Positions 9,414-16,440 of a stretch of DNA of 64,000 bases are shown in pieces. The stretch comes from Acidobacteriota bacterium. Its GTDB lineage: Bacteria; Acidobacteriota; Terriglobia; Terriglobales; Acidobacteriaceae. The notes beneath the pieces are model-generated. The model had not been told where the DNA came from and made no database searches. It worked only from the letters and a program-made list of their open reading frames with translations. The stretch covers positions 124,001 through 188,000 of the forward strand of contig JAJXZT010000048.1 in NCBI GenBank assembly GCA_021779935.1, written 5' to 3'. A program made the position numbers and the translations under genes. Within the stretch, counting starts at the first letter, position 1. Every line of letters starts with the position of its first letter.

Positions 9414-10073
9414 GTGTCGAACGCCATTCGTCTATACCGGGGTTATCCCGTGCTGAGTGCGTACGGTCTCTACCAGTTGGCGCGCTGGATGTATGCATTG
9501 CTGGGGTCGTCGGCGGGCAGTTACGCAGGTTTTGAGGCCCTCGATGCACTGTTGAGTTTGGCGGTCGTATACGAAATTTTCAGTCATACCTTTCGTGATT
9601 TCGAAGGATTGCGAAAACTGACGCGTGCGATTTTTCTATGGGTGGCGTCTGTGCTGGCTGTGTTCGGCACCGCAGTGGCGGCTTCGGTATCGGGAGCAAC
9701 CTCCCTCCGCGTGGTGACTGGCCTGCAGGTGCTGGGCGGAACCGCGAGCGTAGCGGTAGGCAGCATGCTGTATTTCCTGGGAAGATTCTGCCGGTCTCGT
9801 CGTTCCACCCTGAGCTATATCGCGTTTTGTGGCGTGACCTGGATCGGATTGGTTACCGGTGTAATCGCGAACGGAACATTCGTAACCTCTAACGGCGTGA
9901 TACAAGGCATTGAACCGTACTGCTTTGTGCACGCGATGTCGTATAATCTCGCGATCCTGATTTGGATTTTCTGGCTGTCGTCTATGGGTTGGGAACGCAA
10001 GACGGATAAGTTCCTCGAAACCGGGCCCCTGCCAGATCTGAATCGGGCTCTCATGGAAGTGTTGAATCGATGA
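9414..10073 (+). CDS. Polytopic membrane protein of unknown function
   Basis: About six hydrophobic helices over 219 residues, beginning with an RLYRGYPVLSAYGLYQLARW segment and a conserved-looking YEIFSHTFRDFEGLRKLTRA loop. I associate this layout with acidobacterial integral membrane proteins of unknown role. The frame is open further upstream to 8985, but that part has no coding character and overlaps the opposite gene. I chose the GTG at 9414, which has a GAGGTGG site 5 nt before it; a GTG three codons earlier is possible. Related proteins as I recall them have one more N-terminal helix, so the N-terminus may be truncated. The stop overlaps the next start (ATGA). Confidence 0.66.
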   Translation: MSNAIRLYRGYPVLSAYGLYQLARWMYALLGSSAGSYAGFEALDALLSLAVVYEIFSHTFRDFEGLRKLTRAIFLWVASVLAVFGTAVAASVSGATSLRVVTGLQVLGGTASVAVGSMLYFLGRFCRSRRSTLSYIAFCGVTWIGLVTGVIANGTFVTSNGVIQGIEPYCFVHAMSYNLAILIWIFWLSSMGWERKTDKFLETGPLPDLNRALMEVLNR

Positions 10074-10603
10074 TCGTTACTCTCACAATTGTCTTGCTCC
10101 CGTTGTGCTTCGCGGTCCTGCTGTTCTATTGGGCCCGCGGTCGCGTGCGTGGCGTCACAAGCGTTGCTGACGTGGCGTCGCTCACAGTTCCGGTGGATGT
10201 GAAGGCAATGATGAACCTTCTCGATCCAGCACAGCAGATGTTCCTGGCGGCCAGGTTGTCCGAAAAGGACTTTCGCACGCTTCAAGTGGAGCGGACAAAG
10301 GTATTACTGGAGTATGTTCACCGTATTGCGCACAATTCGGCCGTGCTGATATCACTTGGGCACACGGTGATGACCAACGTAACCGAGCCGCAGCTTGCGG
10401 CGCAGGGGCAAGAGTTGGTGACTCTGGCGCTGCGTACGCGACTGCTGGCGCTTGCGGCGATGGTGATGCTTTATACGAGTGCGCACACGCCGTGGGTTTC
10501 GACGTGCCTCGAAATGTCGGTGGGGCGGTACCAGTCGGCAAAGGCTCGGATGGATGTACTGGGTGGGTTGTTGGCGGCATCGCATGAACCGTCGGCTGGC
10601 TGA
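10070..10603 (+). CDS. Membrane-anchored hypothetical protein
   Basis: 177 residues with an N-terminal transmembrane helix (about 3-22), a basic stop-transfer (RGRVRG) and a mostly helical soluble part that includes DPAQQMFLAARLSEKDFRTLQ and a hydrophobic stretch near residues 130-145. The ATG overlaps the stop of the preceding membrane-protein gene, so the two are translationally coupled and may form a complex. No known domain recognised. Confidence 0.7.
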   Translation: MIVTLTIVLLPLCFAVLLFYWARGRVRGVTSVADVASLTVPVDVKAMMNLLDPAQQMFLAARLSEKDFRTLQVERTKVLLEYVHRIAHNSAVLISLGHTVMTNVTEPQLAAQGQELVTLALRTRLLALAAMVMLYTSAHTPWVSTCLEMSVGRYQSAKARMDVLGGLLAASHEPSAG

Positions 10604-10803
10604 TTTCGATAGATGGAATCGTGACCATTGAGGTCTACGCGATGAGCTTTACAGATGTTCCGATAAGTGGTGGGGAATCGGGCGAGCAGTTCCGTGGGCA
10701 AGGTCCATCGGGGTGGTGGCTTGTTCTAAAATCAAAACATAGCTGAACTATCCGACGAACACTCTGGTTTTGTTGCTGAATTGAGTTAGTGTAGGAGTGA
10801 CTC

Positions 10804-11211
10804 GTGGCAATGTTCGACGTCGTTCTTCGGCACGACATTATGGACCCCAATACCCGAGACTCCATGCTGAAGCAGTTCCTGCTCATGGTCGGCGGTGACA
10901 GGAGCCTGAATTTCTTGAAGTGGTATGAATGCGGGTTCGTGGTAGACGTTGCGCTGAATTTCTCGGATGCCATGGAGAAAGTCTCGAAGTCCGGGATACT
11001 GGACCTGGTGGTTGTGGACCTGACGTGGAATCGGACGGGGGCTGCTCATTTTTGTTCGGAAGTCAGGCGGCTTTGTCCTGGCACTAAGGTGGTTGCGCTG
11101 GTGGCTGGTGCTCCGGGACTGGAAGTTGGACTGATAGATCTGGCGCTGGACTACCGCACCGACGAAGAAGAACTCATCAATCAAATCTCCAATCTCTCGT
11201 TCGAATGCTGA
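10804..11211 (+). CDS. Receiver-like protein, divergent
   Basis: 135 residues with the pattern of a CheY-like fold: a central strand with Asp (DLVVVDLTWNRTG), helix 3 (CSEVRRLCPGTKVVALVAG) and a final helix. The acidic pair after strand 1 (HDIMD) and the conserved Lys in the last strand are not in canonical form, so phosphorylation chemistry is doubtful. GTG start with an AGGAG site 6-7 nt upstream; an ATG two codons later is possible. No output domain and no adjacent kinase. It could be a phospho-independent adaptor. Confidence 0.62.
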   Translation: MAMFDVVLRHDIMDPNTRDSMLKQFLLMVGGDRSLNFLKWYECGFVVDVALNFSDAMEKVSKSGILDLVVVDLTWNRTGAAHFCSEVRRLCPGTKVVALVAGAPGLEVGLIDLALDYRTDEEELINQISNLSFEC

Positions 11212-11330
11212 TCCCGACGAACTTTCGGTTACACCTCAAAATCCTCATCTAAATATGAGTGTTGCCGGAACCAGCGGCGGTGACTTGTCGTATTCTCCTT
11301 AGGGTCAGAGGTTGGAGGAGTGGAGTGTCT

Positions 11331-11834
11331 ATGCTGCGAATTCGTTCGGTTGTATTGCTTGCGCTTGCGCTCGTAGTCGCGGGAGTTCCGGCATTTGCCC
11401 GTAACAGCTCGGACCAGGTTCGGTTTGGTCAGAACGTGACGGTGCAGGCAGACGAAAATGCCGGGGACATTGTCTGTTTCGGCTGTTCTGCGCGAATTAC
11501 GGGTACGGCCGGCGATGTCGTTGTCTTCGGTGGCGACGTTACCGTGGAAGGGATAGTACACGGCGACGTCACCGTATTCGGCGGAAGCCTGAATGTCTCT
11601 TCCGGAGCGAGCGTCGACGGCGACGCGGTTGCGTTCGGAGGCGGGGTCCATCGATCCACGGGAGGAAAAATCGGCGGAGAAGTCACAAACTTCCTGGGAC
11701 CGATCTGGATTGGCGCGGTGTTCGTGCCACCCCTCGTTGTCATCGTTCTTATCGGAGCGTTTTTTGTCTGGCTGGTGTCGCCAAACCGTCGAGTGCGACG
11801 CCCACCGCCCGTAAGACCGCCCGCAGGGCAATGA
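11331..11834 (+). CDS. Exported beta-helix (bactofilin-like) protein with C-terminal membrane anchor
   Basis: 167 residues. A signal peptide (MLRIRSVVLLALALVVAGVPAFA) is followed by a repetitive region (about 25-115) of short strands, GDVVVFGGDVTVEGIVHGDV and VFGGSLNVSSGASVDGDAV, typical of the right-handed beta-helix of polymer-forming (bactofilin/DUF583-like) proteins. One transmembrane helix (about 125-150) and a basic Pro-rich tail end the protein. The chosen ATG has a GGAGG site; an upstream in-frame start has none. Unlike cytoplasmic bactofilins it is exported, so a surface or periplasmic scaffold role is more likely than a cytoskeletal one. Confidence 0.8.
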   Translation: MLRIRSVVLLALALVVAGVPAFARNSSDQVRFGQNVTVQADENAGDIVCFGCSARITGTAGDVVVFGGDVTVEGIVHGDVTVFGGSLNVSSGASVDGDAVAFGGGVHRSTGGKIGGEVTNFLGPIWIGAVFVPPLVVIVLIGAFFVWLVSPNRRVRRPPPVRPPAGQ

Positions 11835-11875
11835 TGTCCGGCGTGTTTGAAGGACTGCGGAAGCTACTTTGGAGG

Positions 11876-11928
11876 GGAAGTATGGTGCGCCCGGAGAGAT
11901 TCGAACTCCCGACCTAATGCTCCGGAGG
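11876..11928. repeat. attL-side 53-bp direct repeat (displaced tRNA-Arg 3' half)
   Basis: Identical over 53 bp to 16368-16420. It covers, on the minus strand, the anticodon loop, 3' anticodon stem, variable loop, T arm, acceptor 3' strand, CCA and a few flanking bases. It lacks the 5' half of the tRNA, so it is not a functional gene. Confidence 0.92.
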
Positions 11929-12222
11929 ACTTGCCGCACGGAAAATCAATAACTTAGCGCAATTTGCATGGAGTGAGATACTCCAGTATTTATGCGGGCT
12001 TGGCGCGCATCGTTGTTTTCGGGGACAAGCCGGTACAAGCCTCCACCGGGCACAAAATTGGGCACAGTTGAAACACCAGTTTCCATTCTCACAATCCCAG
12101 CCTCAACGGATAAAATGGCGGGCTGTCAGGTTCTTTGGGGTGCTTTCATTCGATGCGCCTTTAGTTGTCTGGAGTCCATCACCCCTCAGGCAGTGGCTCT
12201 TGGCTACTTAGTTACCACAGGA
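11929..12222. other. Noncoding left arm of the element
   Basis: No credible gene; a plus-strand frame at 11992-12339 has no ribosome-binding site and runs into the opposite gene. It contains the GGGACAAG motif (12022-12029) and the 20-bp repeat at 12048-12067 that recur near the right end, so it probably is the attachment-site arm. Confidence 0.55.
12048..12067 (+). repeat. Candidate arm-type integrase site, left
   Basis: 20-bp sequence built from two GGGCACA units around an AT-rich centre; 19 of 20 bases match 16288-16307 on the same strand. A GGGACAAG motif lies between this site and the core repeat, as it does on the right. Interpreted as an arm-type recombinase binding site (inference). 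Confidence 0.6.
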
Positions 12223-12609
12223 TTACGGAGTTTCAGGGTGTTCCGGTTGAGGAAAACTCTCCGGGAACACGCGCCGCTCAATTGCTTTCAACCGACTATC
12301 AATGATTTGCTCAATTGTCTCAGTATCCTCATTGACTAGGTCCAATTCACGCTTCCAAACAAGGAAGATCGAGTAGCACCCGACCAAGAGTAAAGAGCCT
12401 TTCACGCGCCAAAGGAACCAAAGGCCCGTCTGGCCGTAATTCACTCCGCTGGCTCCCCGTTCGAACAACGCAAGCGCGAAGAGCACCCCGACAACAAATC
12501 CCAGCAATAAGACGCAAAAGACGAATCCGACAAGAAAGCCACGCCGTGCTTCCCACAGGCGCGTATAAAGCGGTGAAGGCTGATTGAGGTCACCGTTTAA
12601 ATAGCGCAT
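12223..12609 (-). CDS. Element-encoded membrane protein of unknown function
   Basis: 128 residues with two strong transmembrane helices (about 26-50 and 66-86) separated by a short loop, then a charged C-terminal part (WKRELDLVNEDTETIEQIIDSRLKAIERRV) likely to be a cytoplasmic amphipathic helix. The ATG has a strong GGAGG site. It is the last gene on the minus strand of the element, about 500 nt beyond the 187-aa gene, so probably has its own promoter. Two-helix proteins with a cytoplasmic tail occur as effectors in some phage-defence and toxin modules, but nothing here identifies it as one. Confidence 0.66.
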   Translation of the reverse strand: MRYLNGDLNQPSPLYTRLWEARRGFLVGFVFCVLLLGFVVGVLFALALFERGASGVNYGQTGLWFLWRVKGSLLLVGCYSIFLVWKRELDLVNEDTETIEQIIDSRLKAIERRVFPESFPQPEHPETP

Positions 12610-13105
12610 ATGCCATCTCCTCCGTTCAATGCCTAATCAGTTTAAACCTGTCCCAATATGCTCCCCGCGCGCGTATTGGTCGGAAAACTCTTGAATGGGA
12701 TGGTTACAGGCCCACCCGCTCGCCGAAGACTTGGACGTTTTGCACATGCGGCCCCTTTTTATAGCTACCGCAAAACGGGCTGAGGCCATGGCCCTCGTGC
12801 GTACATTCTCCTGCTATGCGTGCTGCTTTTTATGCTGTCCTAATCGTGTCCCATACGCTCTCGGGCCGTAAAGACGATGGAATGTATTATGGCGATGCGA
12901 ACTCAAAGAACTAGGGCTTGTGGGCGGTGAATACAGGGCATTTTATAGATGGCTTGAGCGGGAGAGGGTTTCTCCCGCCCTTTGGTTTACTTCGCTTGTG
13001 TGTGCGTGAAACCTCCGCCTAGCCTGGGGCGGAATGCTTCTAGCCTCGCGCGCGCGCGTACCTGTGTCGAAATTCTCCGCGTGATTCTCAGAACCTCAAC
13101 CTTCC
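12610..13105. other. 496-nt noncoding stretch inside the element
   Basis: I see no gene with a ribosome-binding site. It holds a perfect 8-bp hairpin (12958-12965 with 12971-12978) that lacks a clean T-tract on either strand, and an alternating CG run near 13047-13056. It could contain a promoter for the membrane-protein gene or an origin, but no iteron cluster or recognisable replication signal is present. Confidence 0.5.
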
Positions 13106-13669
13106 CTAGCATGGCTCCCTTGATTGGTTGATTACTTGATTGCTTGATTGTGTGATTCCTGATTCATGATTTACAGATTCGTGATTCCTGCCAGGTGGCG
13201 AATAGGACTCCTCGAACCGAACGAAGCGGGAAATGCGCGAATACACTTCCGCGCTGCACTTCTGCTGTCCATCGCTGTTCTTCGTTACGTTTTCCACCTC
13301 TGCCGTGAAACACGAGCCGACAAAAATTCTCCAGTCCATCGCTTCATGCTTTTTGGGCGGTTCGCCATTCGCCATTACCCAGTGGCGGTAATATTTCGAT
13401 TGCCGCCCCGGAATGCCCGGTCCCTCGCGCGTCCCTCCGAAATTGAAGAACAGGCTGAGGGTGACGGGTTCATCGAAAAGCGCACATTCCAGCCGTAAAG
13501 ACCAGCGATTGCCGTTTCTCATCCATTCCGGTCCCTGCCAGCCCACCACGCAAACGAGATAGCGCCCCGGGTGGATGCAAGGATATGGGTCTTTATCCCA
13601 GACGGGAGGAGCAATACAAACTGGCGCTCCTCCGTCCTGTTTACGCTTAGTCCGTTTGGCGTCCCTCAC
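13106..13669 (-). CDS. Element-encoded hypothetical protein with repeat-encoded tail
   Basis: 187 residues. The core (about 25-155) has a globular pattern with PGRYLVCVVGWQGPEW, NRWSLRLECALFDEPVTLSLFFNFG and ISRFVRFEE segments, suggesting a beta-rich fold. The pattern recalls small plasmid and phage proteins of unknown function. The last ~26 residues are Asn/Ser/Glu-rich and encoded by degenerate 8-bp DNA repeats, so they may be a non-conserved extension. The GTG start overlaps the stop of the upstream winged-helix gene (GTGA), so the two are coupled. Function unknown. Confidence 0.68.
   Translation of the reverse strand: MRDAKRTKRKQDGGAPVCIAPPVWDKDPYPCIHPGRYLVCVVGWQGPEWMRNGNRWSLRLECALFDEPVTLSLFFNFGGTREGPGIPGRQSKYYRHWVMANGEPPKKHEAMDWRIFVGSCFTAEVENVTKNSDGQQKCSAEVYSRISRFVRFEESYSPPGRNHESVNHESGITQSSNQVINQSREPC
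13120..13167. repeat. Short tandem 8-bp repeats
   Basis: Four units of TTGATTNN in exact 8-bp register (13120-13151), then two degenerate units (GTGATTCC, TGATTCAT), with further GATT copies up to about 13188. They lie in the 3' end of the 187-aa gene. Unit length and lack of spacers rule out a CRISPR. Confidence 0.75.
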
Positions 13670-14022
13670 TGCACGCCCCTTTCCGGATCGTGACGCAAGA
13701 AGTAGCGCGAAATGGTGCGGCCTGAGTTGTCGCGGAGAGTTTCGTTTTCCACGATGAACCCGCGCGCACGAATTTCATGGAAGCGCGCTCCGTGCTGTGC
13801 GATACCAGCGGCCATGATTTCCGGCAATTCCAAAGGGCGGCCCTCGGAACACGCGCGGCGCAACATCTCGATTAACAGTTCCGCCTGGGTGGGACGATTG
13901 CCTTTAAGAGAAAACCCGAGCTTGCGCTGGGGTGGCGTGGCGGGATGATCGCGCCAAAGGCCGCGAGGGTTTCCATTGCGAATTCCTGAGCTTCTAGCAG
14001 ACAATGCAATTGAGTCGTACAT
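13666..14022 (-). CDS. Winged-helix-like DNA-binding protein of the element
   Basis: 118 residues from an ATG preceded by a GGAGATGGC site; a longer frame to 14169 lacks one. The C-terminal ~70 residues (TQAELLIEMLRRACSEGRPLE, then IMAAGIAQHGARFHEIRARGF and a beta-wing NETLRDNSGRTISRYFLRHD) match the small winged-helix domains seen in many phage and plasmid proteins. The N-terminal part is Arg/Pro-rich and probably disordered. It lies between the excisionase-like gene and the 187-aa gene on the same strand, so may regulate or bind the element's own DNA. Confidence 0.7.
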   Translation of the reverse strand: MYDSIALSARSSGIRNGNPRGLWRDHPATPPQRKLGFSLKGNRPTQAELLIEMLRRACSEGRPLELPEIMAAGIAQHGARFHEIRARGFIVENETLRDNSGRTISRYFLRHDPERGVQ

Positions 14023-14116
14023 GCCATCTCCAATGGTGAGAGTCTCTGACTCTCGGTTGTGCGATTCGTGAGGCTCCGGTGCGCTAACACTGGAGCCTCT
14101 CGCGTTTTGTGTGTGC

Positions 14117-14320
14117 CTAGACCACGCGAGTCCGGCGCTCTGGAGCGGGACTTTTTCCACCGTCCTCAATTACCTTGATTAATTCCGACTCGCGAATCAT
14201 CGTGCGCGAGCCAACCTTGGTTCGTTGCAAACGCCCTTGTGACAACCAAGCGTGAATCGTCCACTTGCTGATACCACCGAGCCGTCTTGCAGCTTCGTTG
14301 ACTGAAATGAGCGTGTCCAA
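14117..14320 (-). CDS. Excisionase-like MerR/HTH_17 DNA-binding protein
   Basis: A 67-residue product from a TTG at 14320 with a GAGG site 6 nt upstream; a longer version from the ATG at 14386 would add 22 residues but has no clear site. The domain reads ISVNEAARRLGGISKWTIHA, then a wing with RLQRTKVGSRTMIRESEL, the pattern of helix-turn-helix-17/AlpA/Xis proteins that bend DNA near attachment sites. It is divergent from the zinc-finger/integrase operon, with which it shares a promoter region. Likely role: excision directionality or repression of the integrase operon (inference). Confidence 0.75.
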   Translation of the reverse strand: MDTLISVNEAARRLGGISKWTIHAWLSQGRLQRTKVGSRTMIRESELIKVIEDGGKSPAPERRTRVV

Positions 14321-14377
14321 GTCCAACCTCGCATATTGATGTTGACCCAAATCGCTGCATGTGACAGTATTGCAGTG

Positions 14378-15205
14378 ATGAGACATACACAAGTCACAAA
14401 ACATGTCACAACTCCATGGAGGCTTGCCACTGTTCCCGTCCGCATCGAACTCCCGATAGGCTGGGATGGCATCGATGACCAAGATTGCTGGCGAATTGTG
14501 CAGGATCAAGACGATCTTCGTTTTGTGAGTGCTCCATTGAGCGAAGAACAAATTGCAGCGGCGCATGAAACCTTTGAGGCGAAACAACGGTGTAATGAAC
14601 TTACGGTTAAGTACGTTGACGGGCGCACTTACCTAGAAGAGTTTCTGGCAATTCGCACGCCGGAGCAGGCGGTGACATTTCTGAATAAATTCGGTGATCC
14701 CGGATTTGAGCAATACCTTGCATTCGATGTAAATGCACCTCTCCGGTTCGCGGGGATCATTCGCTTTCAGAAATTGCTCATAGAAGCGGCAACTACGCCG
14801 CTATCCGAGTGGAAATCGCTGAGACCTCCGCAGCCACCGGGTGTTGTCTTGCATACTCCACATTTTGATTATCTCCCGCCACTAGCCTGCGATGTCTCTG
14901 TGAGATATGAGGGTGAAACTGTTAGCGCGGAATTTCTAAGCACTTATGGGTACGAAATATGCTTTGCTGTCTTATTTTTCGACAAGGTGGCTGGTGTCGA
15001 ATTTAGATTGTGCGAAAGACTTGGGTGCCGAAGGCTATTTCGTGTCGAGAGCCATCACAACCGAAAATACTGTTCTGCTGACTGTGCCCACGTTGCCGCG
15101 GTCAGGGCTTGGCGTGCTCGCCAAGAGGCGCCCCGCAGTAAGGCTGCAAAGACCGGAAAAGGAAATCAACGTGATCTCCGAAGAAGAAAGAAAGGGAGAG
15201 CTTAA
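14378..15205 (+). CDS. CGNR/DUF6076-like zinc-finger protein in the integrase operon
   Basis: 275 residues. The N-terminal ~200 residues contain a helical and beta region (YLEEFLAIRTPEQAVTFLNKFG and a C-terminal 'SAEFLSTYGYEICFAVLFFD' segment), and the C-terminus holds a CxxxxC...CxxxC zinc site (Cys212, 217, 232, 236 by my count) followed by an Arg/Lys-rich tail, as in CGNR-type and DUF6076-like proteins. The ATG at 14378 is taken as start, with an ATG at 14339 possible; neither has a clear ribosome-binding site. It ends 2 nt before the integrase ATG, so both are cotranscribed. Base composition looks more AT-rich than the surrounding chromosome. Role unknown; DNA binding is plausible. Confidence 0.7.
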   Translation: MRHTQVTKHVTTPWRLATVPVRIELPIGWDGIDDQDCWRIVQDQDDLRFVSAPLSEEQIAAAHETFEAKQRCNELTVKYVDGRTYLEEFLAIRTPEQAVTFLNKFGDPGFEQYLAFDVNAPLRFAGIIRFQKLLIEAATTPLSEWKSLRPPQPPGVVLHTPHFDYLPPLACDVSVRYEGETVSAEFLSTYGYEICFAVLFFDKVAGVEFRLCERLGCRRLFRVESHHNRKYCSADCAHVAAVRAWRARQEAPRSKAAKTGKGNQRDLRRRKKGRA

Positions 15206-15207
15206 GC

Positions 15208-16440
15208 ATGTCCATCTACAAGCGCGGCGGAATCTACTGGTACAAGTTCATGTGGAACGGCGAAGTAATCCGCGAATCCACGAAGCAGGGGAATCAGAAC
15301 GTAGCGCGGAACATGGAATCCGCGCACAGGACCGCGCTGGCAAACGGGCTGGTGGGTATCCGCGAGAAGAGACAGGCTCCCACCCTCAAAGAGTTTTGTG
15401 ATGAGCGGTTCGAACCGTGGGCCAAGTCGAGTTTCCAGAAGAGCACCCCGAACAATTGGCTGTGGTTTCGTACCGGCATCCGTGCGCTGCTGGCATACAA
15501 GACGCTGGCAAGCGCGCGGCTGGACACAATCACGAACGAGCTGGCGGCGGAGTTTGCCTCTCACCGCCAGTCGGACGGGAAACAGGTGAGCACCGCGAAT
15601 AGCGCATTGCGTGTTTTGCGGCGTGCTCTGAGGCTGGCGGCGGAGTGGGGAGTGATAGACGCTATCCCGGTCATCTCCCTGCTACCTGGCGAGCGACACC
15701 GTGAACGAGTCATCAACGTGGAAGAGGAACGCGCCTATCTGGACAAGGCCCCGGAACCCCTCAAGTCGATTGCAACCGTTCTTGCCGATACCGGACTCCG
15801 CCCGGAAGAATGCTACCGGATGCGCTGGGAAGATTTGAATTGGAAGAACGGGCGGAACGGGACTCTGCTGGTGATGCACGGTAAGACGGCAGCGGCCCGG
15901 AGGCTGATTCCCATGACTCCGCGCGTGCGGTTCGTGCTGGAAACCCGCTGGGAGTTTGCCAACAAGCCCCAAGACGGCTGGGTGTGGCCCGCCCCGACTC
16001 GTAGCGGCCATGTGGAGCATTGCAGCCTCAAGAAGCAGCACGCCCGGGCCTTCCGGCTGGCCAACAAGGAAGTGAAAGAGCGGAACGAAAAGAACGGCAC
16101 GAAGGAAAAGGAACTCCGCGAGTGGGTCCTGTACTCGTTCCGGCATACGTTCCTGACGCGCCTCGGGGAGTCCGGCTGTGATGCGTGGACGCTGGCGAGG
16201 ATTGCCGGACACTCTTCCATTGCGATTTCCAGCCGCTACGTTCACCCCTCCGAAGACGCGGTTCTAAACGCCATGTCTCGGCTGGGTGGGCACAATATTG
16301 GGCACAGGGAAGAAACACGCGAAATTCCGCAGGGACAAGAACCGCCGCAACTTGTTGAGGGGACTGAGGAAGTATGGTGCGCCCGGAGAGATTCGAACTC
16401 CCGACCTAATGCTCCGGAGGCATTCGCTCTATCCAGCTGA
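15208..16440 (+). CDS. Tyrosine recombinase (integrase) of the element
   Basis: 410 residues. N-terminal arm-binding/SAM-like region, then the catalytic domain: Arg198 in TGLRPEEC, Lys in MHGKTAAARR, box II YSFRHTFLTRL (Arg312, His313; the usual first His of HxxR is Tyr), His335 in AGHSS and the nucleophile Tyr344 in SSRYVHP. It follows the zinc-finger gene by 2 nt. The reading frame continues through the right repeat into the tRNA-Arg gene, so residues 390-410 are encoded by the antisense strand of the tRNA, and the TGA stop lies beyond the repeat in chromosomal DNA. In the excised circle the frame would instead end after nine different residues. It catalyses integration and, with a directionality factor, excision. 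Confidence 0.95.
   Translation: MSIYKRGGIYWYKFMWNGEVIRESTKQGNQNVARNMESAHRTALANGLVGIREKRQAPTLKEFCDERFEPWAKSSFQKSTPNNWLWFRTGIRALLAYKTLASARLDTITNELAAEFASHRQSDGKQVSTANSALRVLRRALRLAAEWGVIDAIPVISLLPGERHRERVINVEEERAYLDKAPEPLKSIATVLADTGLRPEECYRMRWEDLNWKNGRNGTLLVMHGKTAAARRLIPMTPRVRFVLETRWEFANKPQDGWVWPAPTRSGHVEHCSLKKQHARAFRLANKEVKERNEKNGTKEKELREWVLYSFRHTFLTRLGESGCDAWTLARIAGHSSIAISSRYVHPSEDAVLNAMSRLGGHNIGHREETREIPQGQEPPQLVEGTEEVWCARRDSNSRPNAPEAFALSS
16288..16307 (+). repeat. Candidate arm-type integrase site, right
   Basis: Matches 12048-12067 at 19 of 20 positions, same orientation. It lies inside the integrase gene, 61 nt before the right core repeat; a GGGACAAG motif (16332-16339) lies between, as on the left. 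Confidence 0.6.
16368..16420. repeat. attR-side 53-bp direct repeat
   Basis: Identical to 11876-11928. The match ends at the 5' side of the anticodon loop of tRNA-Arg, so the crossover lies somewhere between the anticodon loop and the CCA end. Confidence 0.92.

Larger units (their letters stand above)
11876..16420. mobile_element. Small integrative element in tRNA-Arg(CCG), about 4.5 kb
   Basis: Bounded by a perfect 53-bp direct repeat (11876-11928 and 16368-16420) made of the 3' half of tRNA-Arg(CCG). The right copy is part of the intact tRNA gene; the left copy is the displaced 3' end. One repeat plus the interior is 4,492 bp, the size of the predicted circle. Contents: tyrosine integrase next to the tRNA, excisionase-like HTH, winged-helix-like protein, zinc-finger protein, a 187-aa unknown and a small membrane protein, plus about 800 nt of noncoding DNA. 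No structural phage, relaxase or recognisable replication gene is seen, so transfer would need a helper. It may be a satellite or a degraded element. Confidence 0.87.

Noticed and set aside
11876-11928. Second tRNA-Arg gene
   Set aside because: Only the 3' half is present; sequence beyond the anticodon loop does not form the D arm or 5' acceptor strand.
11992-12339. Plus-strand gene in the left arm of the element
   Set aside because: No ribosome-binding site, no family pattern, and it runs antisense into the membrane-protein gene; the region better fits an attachment arm.
12958-12978. Terminator inside the element
   Set aside because: The hairpin is perfect, but neither strand has a good T-tract next to it, so it is left as a hairpin of unknown role.
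13120-13188. CRISPR array
   Set aside because: Repeat units are 8 bp with no spacers and no cas genes nearby; it is a simple tandem repeat.
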